The position numbers were made by a program, and so were the translations under genes. This document shows positions 9,363 to 18,090 of a stretch of DNA of 64,000 nucleotides, piece after piece. Position 1 is the first letter of the stretch. Every line of letters starts with the position of its first letter. The stretch covers positions 62,001 to 126,000 of the forward strand of contig CANJLH010000003.1 of NCBI GenBank assembly GCA_947475415.1. The letters run 5' to 3'. The notes beneath the pieces were generated by a model that had not been told where the DNA came from, did not search any database, and was given only the letters and a program-made list of their open reading frames with translations. The stretch is from Caulobacteraceae bacterium. Lineage in GTDB: Bacteria; Pseudomonadota; Alphaproteobacteria; Caulobacterales; Caulobacteraceae.

Positions 9363-10298
9363 TCAGGAACCGGCGCGCCAGGACCAAACGACGGGGCGCG
9401 CCACCGCCGTGAAAATGATCAGCGGCGTGAGCATCCACGCCACCAGCCGCTCACCGACATTGGCCGCCCGCTTGCGGAAGAAGCGCGCCAGTCCCAACCC
9501 CTTGTGCAGTTCGACCCTCAGGGGGCTAACCCGGCTGGTGTGGCCAAGGTGAATGACCTCAGCCTTGGGATGGAAAAGCACCACGCCGCCCGCCCGGCGC
9601 ACCCTCCAGCAGAGGTCCACGTCCTCCACATGCAGGAAATAGCCTTCGTCGAAGCCGGCGACGGCGTCGAAATCCTGGCGGCGCATGCAGAAACAGGCGC
9701 CTGAAATTGTCGGAACCTCGGACACCTGATCGGGAAGCGCGTCACCCTCCCAATGCACTTCATAGCGGCGCCACGACGGCGCCCGCTGCGCCAGGCGGCT
9801 GAGTGACATCAGCGCCGAGATGGGAGTGATATCTCCCCGCCGCGCCCCGCGCTGTTCGGTGCGGTCGGCGTTCAGCACCCTTCCGCCAACGATACAGGGC
9901 GTCGGGCGGTCTTCGATCGCCCGCACGAGTTCGGCTATACATCCCGGCTGCAGGAAGGCGTCCGGATTCAGGAAAACCAGCACATCGCCGGTTGCGCGCC
10001 TGGCGCCCATGTTGGCGCCTCGTGCGAAACCAACATTACCGTGACCGCCCAGTAACACCACGCGGTCGTCGCGGTCGACGACGCTGTTGAGCCGTGTGGT
10101 GTCCGGACGGTTTGATCCGTTATCGACGATAACGAACTCGTCGACCAGCGGATCGGCCAGCACGCAGTCAATGCTCTGCTGCAGCGCCTCACCGGTCATA
10201 TAGACCACCATGATCACCGACACCCTGCGGCGCGGCTTCATGAAGGCGGCCAGCTGGGCCGGTGTCGTGGCGACCAGCGGGGCGACGATGCCGTTCAT
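9363..10298 (-). CDS. family 2 glycosyltransferase (rhamnosyltransferase-like)
   Basis: A 311-aa GT2 protein. It has [49 protein letters not shown], the LNPDAF metal site, a [22 protein letters not shown] stretch and the ED-motif [17 protein letters not shown] typical of rhamnosyl- and galactofuranosyl-transferases. A C-terminal hydrophobic segment ([13 protein letters not shown]) may anchor it to the membrane. It probably builds cell-surface polysaccharide. Its start overlaps the thrS stop by 4 nt, so it is the last gene of the cysS-thrS run. It converges with mvaB only 3 bp away. Confidence 0.85.
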   Translation of the reverse strand: MNGIVAPLVATTPAQLAAFMKPRRRVSVIMVVYMTGEALQQSIDCVLADPLVDEFVIVDNGSNRPDTTRLNSVVDRDDRVVLLGGHGNVGFARGANMGARRATGDVLVFLNPDAFLQPGCIAELVRAIEDRPTPCIVGGRVLNADRTEQRGARRGDITPISALMSLSRLAQRAPSWRRYEVHWEGDALPDQVSEVPTISGACFCMRRQDFDAVAGFDEGYFLHVEDVDLCWRVRRAGGVVLFHPKAEVIHLGHTSRVSPLRVELHKGLGLARFFRKRAANVGERLVAWMLTPLIIFTAVARPVVWSWRAGS

Positions 10299-12274
10299 CC
10301 AGCCTCCCCGGGGCCGACGTTCAATCTTGGCGAGGCATGGACGTCCCCAGCACGAATCGCAAGATCAGGTGGTACGGCCTCGATGGCAAGCGTCCTTACA
10401 GCCTGGACAAGGCTGATGACTTCCTGCCGGTCTGAACCGAACCGTCGCAACGCCACATTCCCCTCTTCCGACTCGCGCCGTCCGACGACCGCGATCACCG
10501 GCGTTTTGGTCAGACTATGTTCGCGCACCTTGTAGTTTATTTTTTCATTACGCAGGTCGCATTCCACCCGCAAACCAGCCTTTTTCAAGGCCTCGACAGC
10601 GGACAGGGCGTACTCGTCGGCATCGGAGGTAATGGTGGCGACAACCACCTGCACGGGAGCAAGCCACATGGGGAAAGCGCCGGCATGGTGCTCTATCAGC
10701 ACGCCAAGGAAGCGCTCAAGCGAGCCCAGGATTGCCCGATGGAGCATGACGGGTCTGTGCTTCTGACCGTCCTCTCCCACGTAGGACGCGTTCATCCGCT
10801 CAGGGAGCACATAGTCAAGTTGCAGCGTGCCGCACTGCCAGGTGCGTCCGATAGCGTCGCGAAGATGGAACTCCAGTTTCGGGCCATAGAACGCGCCCTC
10901 ATTCTCGACGCGCTCGACGGCGACGCCGGCGGCGTTTGCGGCCCGCTCCAGGGTGTCCTCGGCGATGGTCCAGAGCTCATCGGAGCCGAACCGCAATTCC
11001 GGACGCAGCGCCAGCTTCACGGAGTGTAGCTCCACCTCCAGGTCCTGGTAGACGGCTTGCAGCAACTCAACAAACGCCTTGGCCTCGGCTTCGATCTGAT
11101 CCTCGCGGCAGAAGATGTGGGCGTCGTCCTGCGCCAGCCCTCTCACCCGAAGGAGACCATGCAGCGAGCCTGAGCTTTCGTAGCGGTGCAGCCCATCGAA
11201 TTCCGCCATCCGGATCGGCAATTCACGATAGGAGCGCTGCCCGTGATTGAAAATCTGCAAGTGACCTGGACAGTTCATCGGCTTGAGCGCGAGCCGCTCG
11301 CCCTCATCGGTTTCACAGACGAACATGTTGGCGGCGAACTTCTCCGCATGCCCGGATTGCTCCCAAAGTGAATAGTCCAGCACCTGTGGCGTTTTCACTT
11401 CAACGTAGCCTTCGGCCTCCATCCGTCGGCGGACATAGTTCTGAAGCGTGCGATACAGCGTCCAGCCCTTCGCGTGCCAGAACACCATCCCCTTGCCCTC
11501 TTCCTGCATGTGGAAGAGGTCCATGGCCGCGCCGAGTTTGCGATGGTCACGCTTCTCGGCTTCCTCGATGCGTTTGAGGTAGGCTTCGAGATCCGCCTCG
11601 CTGGCCCAGGCGGTGCCGTAGATGCGCTGGAGCTGTGCGTTGCGATGGTCGCCGCGCCAGTAGGCCCCGGCCAGCTTGGTCAGTTTGAAGGCCTTGCCCA
11701 CCGCCTTGGTCGAGGGAAGGTGCGGGCCGAGGCACAGGTCCTTCCAGGCGCCCTGACGGTAGACGCTGATTTCCTCGCTCCCCGGCAGGTCCTCGATGAT
11801 CTCGGCCTTGTAGACCTCGCCGATGGACTTGAAGTGGGCGATAGCCTCGGCGCGATCCCACACCTCTCGGCGGATCGGCTCGTCACGATCGACGATCTCA
11901 CGCATGCGCTGTTCGATCTTCGGAAGGTCGTCCAGGCTGAAGGGCTCGTCGCGGGCGAAGTCGTAATAAAAGCCGTCCTCGATGGCGGGTCCGATGGTCA
12001 CCTGGGTGCCGGGAAACAGCTCCTGCACCGCCTCAGCCATGATGTGCGAGGCGTCGTGGCGGATGGTCTCGAGGACCTCCAGGCTATCTCGGGTTAGGAT
12101 CTCGAAGCGACCGCCGCTGGGTAAGGCGCGGTCCAGGTCCAACAGCCGGCCTTCCAGCTTCACCAGCATCGCCCGCTTCGCAAGTGATTGGGCGATGGAG
12201 GCGGCGACGTCGCGGCCGGTGGCGCCTTCATCAAATGCGCGTTTGGAGCCGTCAGGGAAAATGAGTTCGATCAT
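10295..12274 (-). CDS. thrS: threonine--tRNA ligase
   Basis: A 659-aa class II aminoacyl-tRNA synthetase. The domains are an N-terminal TGS domain (residues 1-61, [16 protein letters not shown]), the editing/SAD domain with [10 protein letters not shown], the catalytic core with the zinc ligand MNCPGH and the motif 2 and 3 regions ([32 protein letters not shown]), and the HGTP anticodon-binding domain ending near residue 640. Length is normal. It overlaps yidD by 4 nt upstream and the GT2 by 4 nt downstream, so it is part of a coupled operon that also holds cysS. Confidence 0.97.
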   Translation of the reverse strand: MIELIFPDGSKRAFDEGATGRDVAASIAQSLAKRAMLVKLEGRLLDLDRALPSGGRFEILTRDSLEVLETIRHDASHIMAEAVQELFPGTQVTIGPAIEDGFYYDFARDEPFSLDDLPKIEQRMREIVDRDEPIRREVWDRAEAIAHFKSIGEVYKAEIIEDLPGSEEISVYRQGAWKDLCLGPHLPSTKAVGKAFKLTKLAGAYWRGDHRNAQLQRIYGTAWASEADLEAYLKRIEEAEKRDHRKLGAAMDLFHMQEEGKGMVFWHAKGWTLYRTLQNYVRRRMEAEGYVEVKTPQVLDYSLWEQSGHAEKFAANMFVCETDEGERLALKPMNCPGHLQIFNHGQRSYRELPIRMAEFDGLHRYESSGSLHGLLRVRGLAQDDAHIFCREDQIEAEAKAFVELLQAVYQDLEVELHSVKLALRPELRFGSDELWTIAEDTLERAANAAGVAVERVENEGAFYGPKLEFHLRDAIGRTWQCGTLQLDYVLPERMNASYVGEDGQKHRPVMLHRAILGSLERFLGVLIEHHAGAFPMWLAPVQVVVATITSDADEYALSAVEALKKAGLRVECDLRNEKINYKVREHSLTKTPVIAVVGRRESEEGNVALRRFGSDRQEVISLVQAVRTLAIEAVPPDLAIRAGDVHASPRLNVGPGEAG

Positions 12275-12516
12275 GATTCACAGGTCCAGGTCCGCGGAGG
12301 CGGCGGCGGGTCGTAGCCCGATCCGCCAAGCGGGTTGCAGCGGCACAGCCTTCGGGCGGCGAACCATGCGCCGCGTACCGGGCCGTGGTCGATCAGGGCC
12401 GCAGCGGCGTATTCCGAACAGGTCGGAAGATACCGGCATTGGCGTCCGATCAGGGGTGAGAGCGCCAGTTTGTAGGCGCGGAGCGCGCCCCTGACGCAGG
12501 TCTCATAGAAAGTCAT
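12271..12516 (-). CDS. yidD: membrane protein insertion efficiency factor YidD
   Basis: An 81-aa protein with the family hallmarks [27 protein letters not shown] and [18 protein letters not shown]. YidD is a small membrane-associated factor that helps YidC insert inner-membrane proteins. In many bacteria it lies in the rnpA-yidC cluster; here it is coupled to thrS. An amphipathic N-terminal helix is present. It starts 56 bp after the NifU-like gene, and that gap holds a small hairpin. Confidence 0.95.
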   Translation of the reverse strand: MTFYETCVRGALRAYKLALSPLIGRQCRYLPTCSEYAAAALIDHGPVRGAWFAARRLCRCNPLGGSGYDPPPPPRTWTCES

Positions 12517-12542
12517 GCCGGCTCACGGGCTTGGGCGTCGGC

Positions 12543-12560
12543 CGCAGCGATTACGCTGCG
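12543..12560 (-). other. intercistronic hairpin between NifU-like gene and yidD
   Basis: CGCAGCG at 12543-12549 and CGCTGCG at 12554-12560 form a perfect 7-bp stem with a 4-nt ATTA loop. No T-run follows. It lies in the only non-overlapping junction of the cysS-thrS run, so it may partly stop or protect the transcript. The role is inferred. Confidence 0.35.
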
Positions 12561-12572
12561 AGAACGCACCGA

Positions 12573-13022
12573 TCAACTCGGGCCGGCGGGGCTAGTTCGC
12601 GCCAGCGCCGCGCGGACAGCCGCAGCGGCGGCCTCGAACGCAAGCAGTGTCGAGGCGTGGCGGGCGGGATAGTCCTTCACAGGCGCGAGCATGGCGACGT
12701 CCGCAAATCGCCCGGCGGGCGGTTCAGCGCCGGTCTTTAGCATGGCGCGCAGCCCATCGCGAGCCTGCTCGATCTCATCGAGGGTCGCGCCAAGGATCGC
12801 CCCCCCCAACACCGCAGCCGAGGCCTGGCCAAGGGCGCAGGCCTTTACATCCTGGGCGAAGTCGCGAACTGCTCCGTCCGCCACCTTGACATCGACCACC
12901 ACCCGGCTTCCGCAAAGTTTGGAGACCTTTTCGGCGCTGCCGTCAGGATCGGTCAGGCGGCCCGCGTGCGGCAGGTTCGCAGCCAGCGCCAGCACCTTGG
13001 TTGAGTAAAGGTCGTCGATCAT
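12573..13022 (-). CDS. NifU/IscU-like iron-sulfur scaffold protein lacking third Cys
   Basis: A 149-aa protein with the IscU/SufU fold: the start DDLYSTKVLALAANLPHAGRL, Cys37 in SKLCGSRV and Cys62 in DVKACALGQASAAVL. The third cluster-binding Cys of IscU/SufU would fall in the PARHASTLLAFEA segment, where there is no Cys. It may still bind a labile cluster with another ligand, or serve as a carrier or adaptor. It overlaps the SRPBCC gene by 4 nt and lies downstream of cysS. No SUF or ISC genes are in the window. Confidence 0.75.
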   Translation of the reverse strand: MIDDLYSTKVLALAANLPHAGRLTDPDGSAEKVSKLCGSRVVVDVKVADGAVRDFAQDVKACALGQASAAVLGGAILGATLDEIEQARDGLRAMLKTGAEPPAGRFADVAMLAPVKDYPARHASTLLAFEAAAAAVRAALARTSPAGPS

Positions 13023-13555
13023 GCCTGGGATTTAGGCGCCCCGCGCCGCTCGCGCCATGCCGCTTCCGCACGCGCCTTCAGCGCCTCACCTTCGGCCTCA
13101 AACCCCCGCCGCAAAGCCCGGCGCAGACTTTGCGCCGCGCTGCGACCCAGCCAACCTGCGTATAGCTCGCCAGACGAGAAGACACAGTTCTCCTCGGCCA
13201 GGGTGTCTATCTCCCAATATTGGATCACCGGCACCAGCCCGCCCATCACCGCTCTGCGAACGTGAAGCAACTCGTTCGGCGTCCAGTCGAGCACGGTGGC
13301 TTGAAACTGATCGTGCGGGCGTCCGGGCATGGCTCGGGCGTATGTGAGCCGCTCGCCGATCCGCACGACGCCGGACGCCTTCGGATAGATGGGATTCCAG
13401 TCGGGCCAAGCCGCCACGTCTTGCAGGATGTCCCACACCACGTCGGCCGGCGCCTGCACGCCGATCCGGCTCTCGATCTTCATACCTTCCGGCGGCGCCG
13501 GAGGCTTGATGTCGAAGCCCTTGCGCCGGTTGTAGAAGTCCGGTCCGCCGGTCAT
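13019..13555 (-). CDS. SRPBCC (polyketide-cyclase/START-like) domain protein
   Basis: A 178-aa protein with one SRPBCC hot-dog-like ligand-binding domain at residues 24-150. It begins KIESRIGVQAPADVVWDILQDVAAWPDWNPIYP and continues with the strand pattern of CoxG/PYR-like proteins (VLDWTPNELLHVRRAVMGGLVPVIQYWEID). These bind hydrophobic ligands; no ligand can be named. It shares 4-nt overlaps with cysS upstream and the NifU-like gene downstream, so its translation is coupled to both. Confidence 0.8.
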   Translation of the reverse strand: MTGGPDFYNRRKGFDIKPPAPPEGMKIESRIGVQAPADVVWDILQDVAAWPDWNPIYPKASGVVRIGERLTYARAMPGRPHDQFQATVLDWTPNELLHVRRAVMGGLVPVIQYWEIDTLAEENCVFSSGELYAGWLGRSAAQSLRRALRRGFEAEGEALKARAEAAWRERRGAPKSQA

Positions 13556-14937
13556 GAGGCAGGGTCCTTGATCCGCCAGGTGGCGCCCGTGGGATTGTCC
13601 ATCACCTCGACATTCATCGCGGTCAGCTCAGCGCGGATGGCGTCGGCGCGGGCGAAGTCCTTTTCACGGCGCGCCGTCACCCGCTCTACGATCAGGGCGT
13701 CGATGCGGGCTTTCAGGTCTTCGTCGGCGCCGCCCTGAAACCAGACATCAGGATGGGCTTGCAGGAATCCGATCAACCCGCCGGACGCCAGCAGTTCGCC
13801 CTTGGCCCGCGCGCGAACCGCCGCGTCGCCGGTCTCCAGTTCCGAGGCGAGTGCGAACAGCTCCGCCATCGCCTGAGGGGTGTTCAGGTCATCCTCGATC
13901 GCCGCCAGGAATTTCCGCGAAGGCTCGGAGGTCGATGATGTCACGTCCTGGGCTCGCCGCAGTGCGCCATAGAGCCGGTCCAGCGATTTACGCGACTGCT
14001 CGATCAGGTCACCGGTCCATTCCAACGGTGCGCGATAGTGGCCGACCAGAAGCGCCCAGCGCAGCGCCTCGCCGGGAACCTGTTTCACCAGGTCGTGGGC
14101 CAGGACCACGTTGCCCAGGCTCTTTGACATCTTCTCGTCGCCGAAGTTGAGGAAGCCGTTGTGCATCCAGAAGCGCGCATATTCCTCGGCGTGATCGGCG
14201 CAGAGACCCTGCGCCATTTCATTTTCATGATGGGGAAAGATCAGGTCGACACCGCCTCCGTGGATATCGATGGGCAGGCCAAGCGCCTCCTCGATCATCG
14301 CGGAGCATTCGATGTGCCAGCCAGGTCGACCCTGGCCCCAGGGGCTATCCCAGACCGGATCGCCGGGCTTTGAGGGCTTCCACAGCACAAAGTCCGCCGG
14401 ATGCTGCTTATAGGGTGCAATATCCACTCGCGCGCCGGCGATCATATCGTCCATGGGATGACGCGAGAGCCTGCCATAGTCGGCGAACGCCTGGGTGTTG
14501 AACAGAACGTGGCCCTCGGCCGCATAAGCCGCCCTGTTCTCCACCAGCCGGCCGATCATGGCGATGATGCCGTCCATGGTCTCGGTGGCCTTGGGCTGGA
14601 ACGTTGGCCTTAGCGCGCCGAGCTGAGCCATGTCGTTGTTGTAGGCGGCAAGATACCGATCAGTGATGGTGGCGATCGGCACACCCTCGGCCTGGGCCTT
14701 GGCGTTGATCTTGTCGTCCACGTCGGTCACGTTCGCCGCGTAGAGCACGGCGTCGTCGCCATAGAGGTAGCGCAGGACGCGGAACAGCACGTCGAACACC
14801 ACCACCGGCCGGGCGTTGCCGATATGTGCGTAGTTGTAGACGGTGGGGCCGCACACATACATCGTCACCCGCTTGGGGTCCCGCGGGGCGAACGCCCGCT
14901 TTTCACGGGCCATGGTGTCGTACAAGGTCAGGGGCAT
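13552..14937 (-). CDS. cysS: cysteine--tRNA ligase
   Basis: A 461-aa class I synthetase. The ATG at 14937 gives the normal start MPLTLYDTMAREKRAF; an upstream open stretch of 41 codons is not family-like. The HIGH motif is in CGPTVYNYAHIGNARP with its zinc Cys, the zinc-site residues are in WHIECSAM and FPHHENEMAQ, and KMSKSLGN is near residue 270. A DALR-like helical domain and a short C-terminal domain follow. It is the first gene of the six-gene minus-strand run to the GT2, and divergent from folE. Confidence 0.96.
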   Translation of the reverse strand: MPLTLYDTMAREKRAFAPRDPKRVTMYVCGPTVYNYAHIGNARPVVVFDVLFRVLRYLYGDDAVLYAANVTDVDDKINAKAQAEGVPIATITDRYLAAYNNDMAQLGALRPTFQPKATETMDGIIAMIGRLVENRAAYAAEGHVLFNTQAFADYGRLSRHPMDDMIAGARVDIAPYKQHPADFVLWKPSKPGDPVWDSPWGQGRPGWHIECSAMIEEALGLPIDIHGGGVDLIFPHHENEMAQGLCADHAEEYARFWMHNGFLNFGDEKMSKSLGNVVLAHDLVKQVPGEALRWALLVGHYRAPLEWTGDLIEQSRKSLDRLYGALRRAQDVTSSTSEPSRKFLAAIEDDLNTPQAMAELFALASELETGDAAVRARAKGELLASGGLIGFLQAHPDVWFQGGADEDLKARIDALIVERVTARREKDFARADAIRAELTAMNVEVMDNPTGATWRIKDPAS

Positions 14938-15120
14938 GGCGACGCTAATGCTTGGATCACGGGTTGCCGGAATTGGCTTTCGCCTCATATACAGAGCGCC
15001 GCGCAGGGAGGCCACGGGGGTTGCGCTCCGAAACGGCCGCCCGGCGCAGATGGGTGACACGCGTCATTTCCGGGACCTTCGTCCCGGCGCAACTCGACCC
15101 GGGAAAGAACAAGTTCGTAC

Positions 15121-15753
15121 ATGGACGCCATCGCCCGCGACCGCGACCTGGTCGGGAAACCCGACGCCGGCAGCAATCCTGTGAAACGCCCCACCCGCGA
15201 GGAGGCCATGGAGGCCGTCCGCACCCTGATCGCCTGGGCTGGCGACGACCCGCGCCGCGAAGGGGTGATCGACACCCCCAAGCGCGTGGTCGACGCCTAT
15301 GCTGAATGGTTCGAGGGCTACGCCGCCGATCCCGCCAAGGAACTGTCGCGCACCTTCGAGGATGTCCAGGGCTACGACGACATCGTCATGCTGCGGGAAA
15401 TCGAGGTGGAGAGCCACTGCGAGCACCACATGGCCGCCTTCCTGGGCAAGGCCTATGTGGCCTACATGCCCACCAACCGCGTGGTGGGCATTTCCAAAAT
15501 CGCCCGGGTGGTGGAGATCTTCGCTAGGCGTCTGCAGACCCAGGAAACCATGACCCAGCAGATCGCCGATGCGATAACCGACTCCCTGCGCCCGGCCGGC
15601 GTTGCGGTCCTAATCGACGCGACGCATCAGTGTATGACCACCCGAGGCGTTCATCATCGCCACGTATCGACGATCACCACCCAGTTCACCGGCGTTTTCA
15701 AGTCCGACCCTACGCTACGGCAGCGGTTCCTGGACTTCGTAAACAAGCGCTGA
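15121..15753 (+). CDS. folE: GTP cyclohydrolase I
   Basis: A 210-aa enzyme converting GTP to 7,8-dihydroneopterin triphosphate, the entry to folate synthesis. The zinc site and catalytic residues are in VESHCEHHMAAFLGKAYVAYMP and CMTTRGVHH. The QTQETMTQQIADAI and SDPTLRQRFLDF segments are also typical. It is divergent from cysS, and its last 39 nt overlap the end of the convergent DUF817 gene. Other folate-type genes in the window are folB and a pteridine-reductase-like SDR near 62 kb, far from this one. Confidence 0.97.
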   Translation: MDAIARDRDLVGKPDAGSNPVKRPTREEAMEAVRTLIAWAGDDPRREGVIDTPKRVVDAYAEWFEGYAADPAKELSRTFEDVQGYDDIVMLREIEVESHCEHHMAAFLGKAYVAYMPTNRVVGISKIARVVEIFARRLQTQETMTQQIADAITDSLRPAGVAVLIDATHQCMTTRGVHHRHVSTITTQFTGVFKSDPTLRQRFLDFVNKR

Positions 15754-16608
15754 ACCGGACGGCTCCAGGCGCTCGGGCTTGTGAACCAAGGTGACAAGGA
15801 CAAAGCTTAGCATCATCAACAGATACCACGATCCCATCTTTTCGATCGGCACCACGCTCCATCCGTTCCTCTGGCTGGGGTAAATCCAAGCGCTGGTGAA
15901 GGTGCCGATGTTTTCGGCGAACCAGATGAACAGCGCCACCAGGCCAAAGCCCAGCAGCATGGGCAAATGCCGGGGCTTCAAGTCAGGCGTGAACTGAAAC
16001 CTGGCCCTACCGAACAGTAGCGCGGAGAGGGCGAACAGACCCCAGCGAATGTCTGTCACATAGTGATGTGTGAAGAAGTTGGCGTAGCTCAAAGCGGCCA
16101 GTAGCCATGGCCCCCACAATGGCGGGTAGCGCTCGAATCGAATCTCGAACAGTCGGATGGCGCGGGCCATGTAGCTGCCGATGCAGGCGTACATGAAACC
16201 GGAGAACAAGGGCACGCCGCCGATCCGCAGCAAACTAGACTCCGGATAGATCCAACTGCCGTGGGCGGTCTTGAACAGCTCCATGACGGTGCCGACCAAA
16301 TGAAAGATCAGGATCACCAACGCTTCCTCCCATCGCTCCAGCTTGGTGGCCAGAAGCAGGCCTTGGATGGCGAGGGCGGCGAACGCCAGGAAGTCGTAGC
16401 GCGCGATGGGCGATGCCTGTGGCCAGAACAGGTGGGTCGCGATCAATAGGGCCAGCATCGCGCCGCCGAACAGGCATGCCCAGGCCTGCTTGAGTCCAAA
16501 CAGCAGAAATTCATAGGCGGCGCCGTTGAGGGGCCGAAGCTCGGCCCATGGCCTTACAGCCGCATCCAAACCGGCCACCTGCGCCTTGATGATGTCCTTC
16601 AGGCTCAA
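15715..16608 (-). CDS. DUF817 family integral membrane protein
   Basis: A 297-aa protein with about eight transmembrane helices. It shows the DUF817 pattern: LLFGLKQAWACLFGGAMLALL, a conserved TVMELFKTAHGSWIYPE loop, HHYVTDIRW, FIWFAENIGTFTSAWIYP and MGSWYLLMMLSFVLVTLVH. The repeated (A/S)WIYP motifs on both halves suggest an internal duplication. The function of the family is unknown. It converges with folE and shares 39 nt with it. The start at 16608 is separated from hisI by 61 bp, which must hold divergent promoters. Confidence 0.88.
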   Translation of the reverse strand: MSLKDIIKAQVAGLDAAVRPWAELRPLNGAAYEFLLFGLKQAWACLFGGAMLALLIATHLFWPQASPIARYDFLAFAALAIQGLLLATKLERWEEALVILIFHLVGTVMELFKTAHGSWIYPESSLLRIGGVPLFSGFMYACIGSYMARAIRLFEIRFERYPPLWGPWLLAALSYANFFTHHYVTDIRWGLFALSALLFGRARFQFTPDLKPRHLPMLLGFGLVALFIWFAENIGTFTSAWIYPSQRNGWSVVPIEKMGSWYLLMMLSFVLVTLVHKPERLEPSGSALVYEVQEPLP

Positions 16609-16669
16609 ATCAACCGCCCAGAACCACTAGAATCGCCCAATCAGCGTCCAACTGGAGCATACTGTCTGC

Positions 16670-17059
16670 ATGACCCGAAAAGACCCGACACCCACCGAAC
16701 ACGACCTGGAGCACGGCGAAGTGCTTGCCCCGCGTTATGACGCCGCCGGCCTGATCTGCGCCGTGGCGACCCATGCCGACACCGGCGAGGTGTTGATGGT
16801 GGCGTGGATGAACGCCGAAGCCCTGCGGCTCACTCTGGAAACGCGCGAGGTCTGGTACTTCAGTCGGTCGCGGAACGAGCTCTGGCATAAGGGCGCCACC
16901 AGCGGCCAGATTCAGGATCTGGTGGAGGCCCGTATCGATTGCGACCAGGACGTCGTGCTGCTGAGCGTGCGGCCCCGCGGTGACGGGGGCGCCTGTCATA
17001 CCGGCGCGCGGTCCTGCTTTTATCGGGTCATCAAGAACGGACGATTGGCGCCGCGCTAG
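16670..17059 (+). CDS. hisI: phosphoribosyl-AMP cyclohydrolase
   Basis: A 129-aa stand-alone HisI, hydrolysing phosphoribosyl-AMP in histidine synthesis. The metal-binding DCDQD is followed by VVLLSVRPRGDGGACHTGARSCFYR with the zinc cysteines. MNAEALRLTLETREVWYFSRSRNELWHKG is the family core. There is no fused HisE domain, as is usual in alphaproteobacteria. No other his genes are nearby. It is followed by a strong hairpin at 17067-17121. Confidence 0.96.
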   Translation: MTRKDPTPTEHDLEHGEVLAPRYDAAGLICAVATHADTGEVLMVAWMNAEALRLTLETREVWYFSRSRNELWHKGATSGQIQDLVEARIDCDQDVVLLSVRPRGDGGACHTGARSCFYRVIKNGRLAPR

Positions 17060-17066
17060 GGCAAGT

Positions 17067-17121
17067 CGGGGTGGGGCGGGGATGCAGGCGCCGGGGGCGA
17101 CATCCTGCATCCTCCACCCCG
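17067..17121. terminator. two-part hairpin between convergent hisI and ECF sigma gene
   Basis: Outer arms CGGGGTGG (17067-17074) and CCACCCCG (17114-17121) enclose inner arms GGATGCAGG (17080-17088) and CCTGCATCC (17104-17112). All are perfect complements, and a GC-rich loop separates them. There is no T-run, so it would act as an RNA-structure or Rho-assisted end, or protect the hisI mRNA. Confidence 0.5.
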
Positions 17122-17195
17122 GCTCTCAAGTTACGCAGAGAGCCTTCCGTGCGGCGCCAGCACCGCGACAAAGCCGCGGTCTCCTGCTCCGACAC

Positions 17196-17804
17196 TCATG
17201 CGGCGCTGGCCGTGGGCGCGCCTGCGCCCCACGACCCCGCCGAAACTGTAGTGGATGGGGGCGACGACGCGCGTCGCTCCGCCTGCGCCGCGCCGTTGGC
17301 GCGACGTCCATGCCTGATGGGCTCCTCGTTCATCAATTCCGCCAATTGCGCGCGCGCTCGATTAACGCGGCTCTTCATGGTTCCGACCGGGCAACCCGCC
17401 ACCTCTGCAGCCGCCTCATAGCTTTGACCTTCAGCCACGACCAGCAACAACGCCTCGCGCGCCTCTGGAGCCAAACGCCTGAGGGCTTTCATGAGTTCCC
17501 CAAAACGTAGCCGCCACTCCTGGTCGGGTTGGCAGGTGAGTTCCGCGGCGTGGCGGCCATCAACATCCTGCACGGTCTTTTTTTGCGCTGCGGCCGTGGT
17601 GAAGAAGGTGTTGCGTTGAATTCGATAGACCCATGCGATCAGGTTGCTGCCCTGCTGAAAACCGTCACGAAACCGCCAGGCCCGCAGCAGCGTCTCCTGC
17701 ACCAGATCATCGGCGGCAGCCGTCGATCCGGTCAGCGCAATCGCACGGCTACGCAACTTCGGCAGCAGCTCGATCAGCTCGTCCTTGAACCGATTGACGT
17801 CCAT
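17196..17804 (-). CDS. ECF RNA polymerase sigma factor, EcfG-like
   Basis: A 202-aa sigma factor. Region 2 is at about residues 8-75 (LPKLRSRAIALTGSTAAADDLVQETLLRAW, then WVYRIQRNTFFT) and region 4 at about 100-155 (LRRLAPEAREALLLVVAEGQSYEAAAEVAG and GTMKSRVNRARAQLAEL). These resemble the alphaproteobacterial general-stress EcfG group. The ATG at 17804 has a GGGAG site 7 nt upstream; a TTG four codons earlier is less likely. The last 40 or so residues after LAELMNEE are Ala/Arg/Ser-rich and not part of the fold. No NepR, PhyR or anti-sigma gene is adjacent. Confidence 0.85.
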   Translation of the reverse strand: MDVNRFKDELIELLPKLRSRAIALTGSTAAADDLVQETLLRAWRFRDGFQQGSNLIAWVYRIQRNTFFTTAAAQKKTVQDVDGRHAAELTCQPDQEWRLRFGELMKALRRLAPEAREALLLVVAEGQSYEAAAEVAGCPVGTMKSRVNRARAQLAELMNEEPIRHGRRANGAAQAERRASSPPSTTVSAGSWGAGAPTASAA

Positions 17805-17938
17805 GACTGCTCCCAAGAGGCGTGCAAGTTGCTCGAATGCGAAATCTTGCGACGGCTACGCGCACCGGAGGTGAACACACCCCAAAGTCCGCATACGCCG
17901 ACGCCCATAACCTAGACCTGAGCGGCGCGCGGCGCGCA

Positions 17939-18066
17939 GTTGCAGCGGCGCGCCACGACATGCGCAACGGTTGCAGGCTGGCGAACCCGCGCGCGCCTCA
18001 AAATGCAATGGGGGTTGCAGGATGGCTGCATCTTGGTGCACTGTTTCGCAACCGGTTGCATCTCGG
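17939..18066. promoter_or_regulatory. cluster of TTGCA/TGCAA half-sites upstream of XRE regulator
   Basis: GTTGCA occurs at 17939-17944. The near-palindrome GCAACGGTTGC is at 17964-17974, TGCAA-N6-TTGCA at 18004-18019, and the perfect 12-bp palindrome GCAACCGGTTGC at 18048-18059, followed by GCATCTCGGCGCAACC. The cluster ends about 25 bp before the XRE gene start and lies between it and the divergent sigma-factor gene. It looks like a multi-site operator, most simply for the adjacent XRE protein. Confidence 0.5.
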
Positions 18067-18090
18067 CGCAACCGCAAGGAACTCTTGGTG

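Noticed and set aside
17971..18090. N-terminal extension of the XRE regulator from 17971
   Set aside because: It would translate through the TTGCA operator cluster. The ATG at 18091 starts directly before the helix-turn-helix domain.
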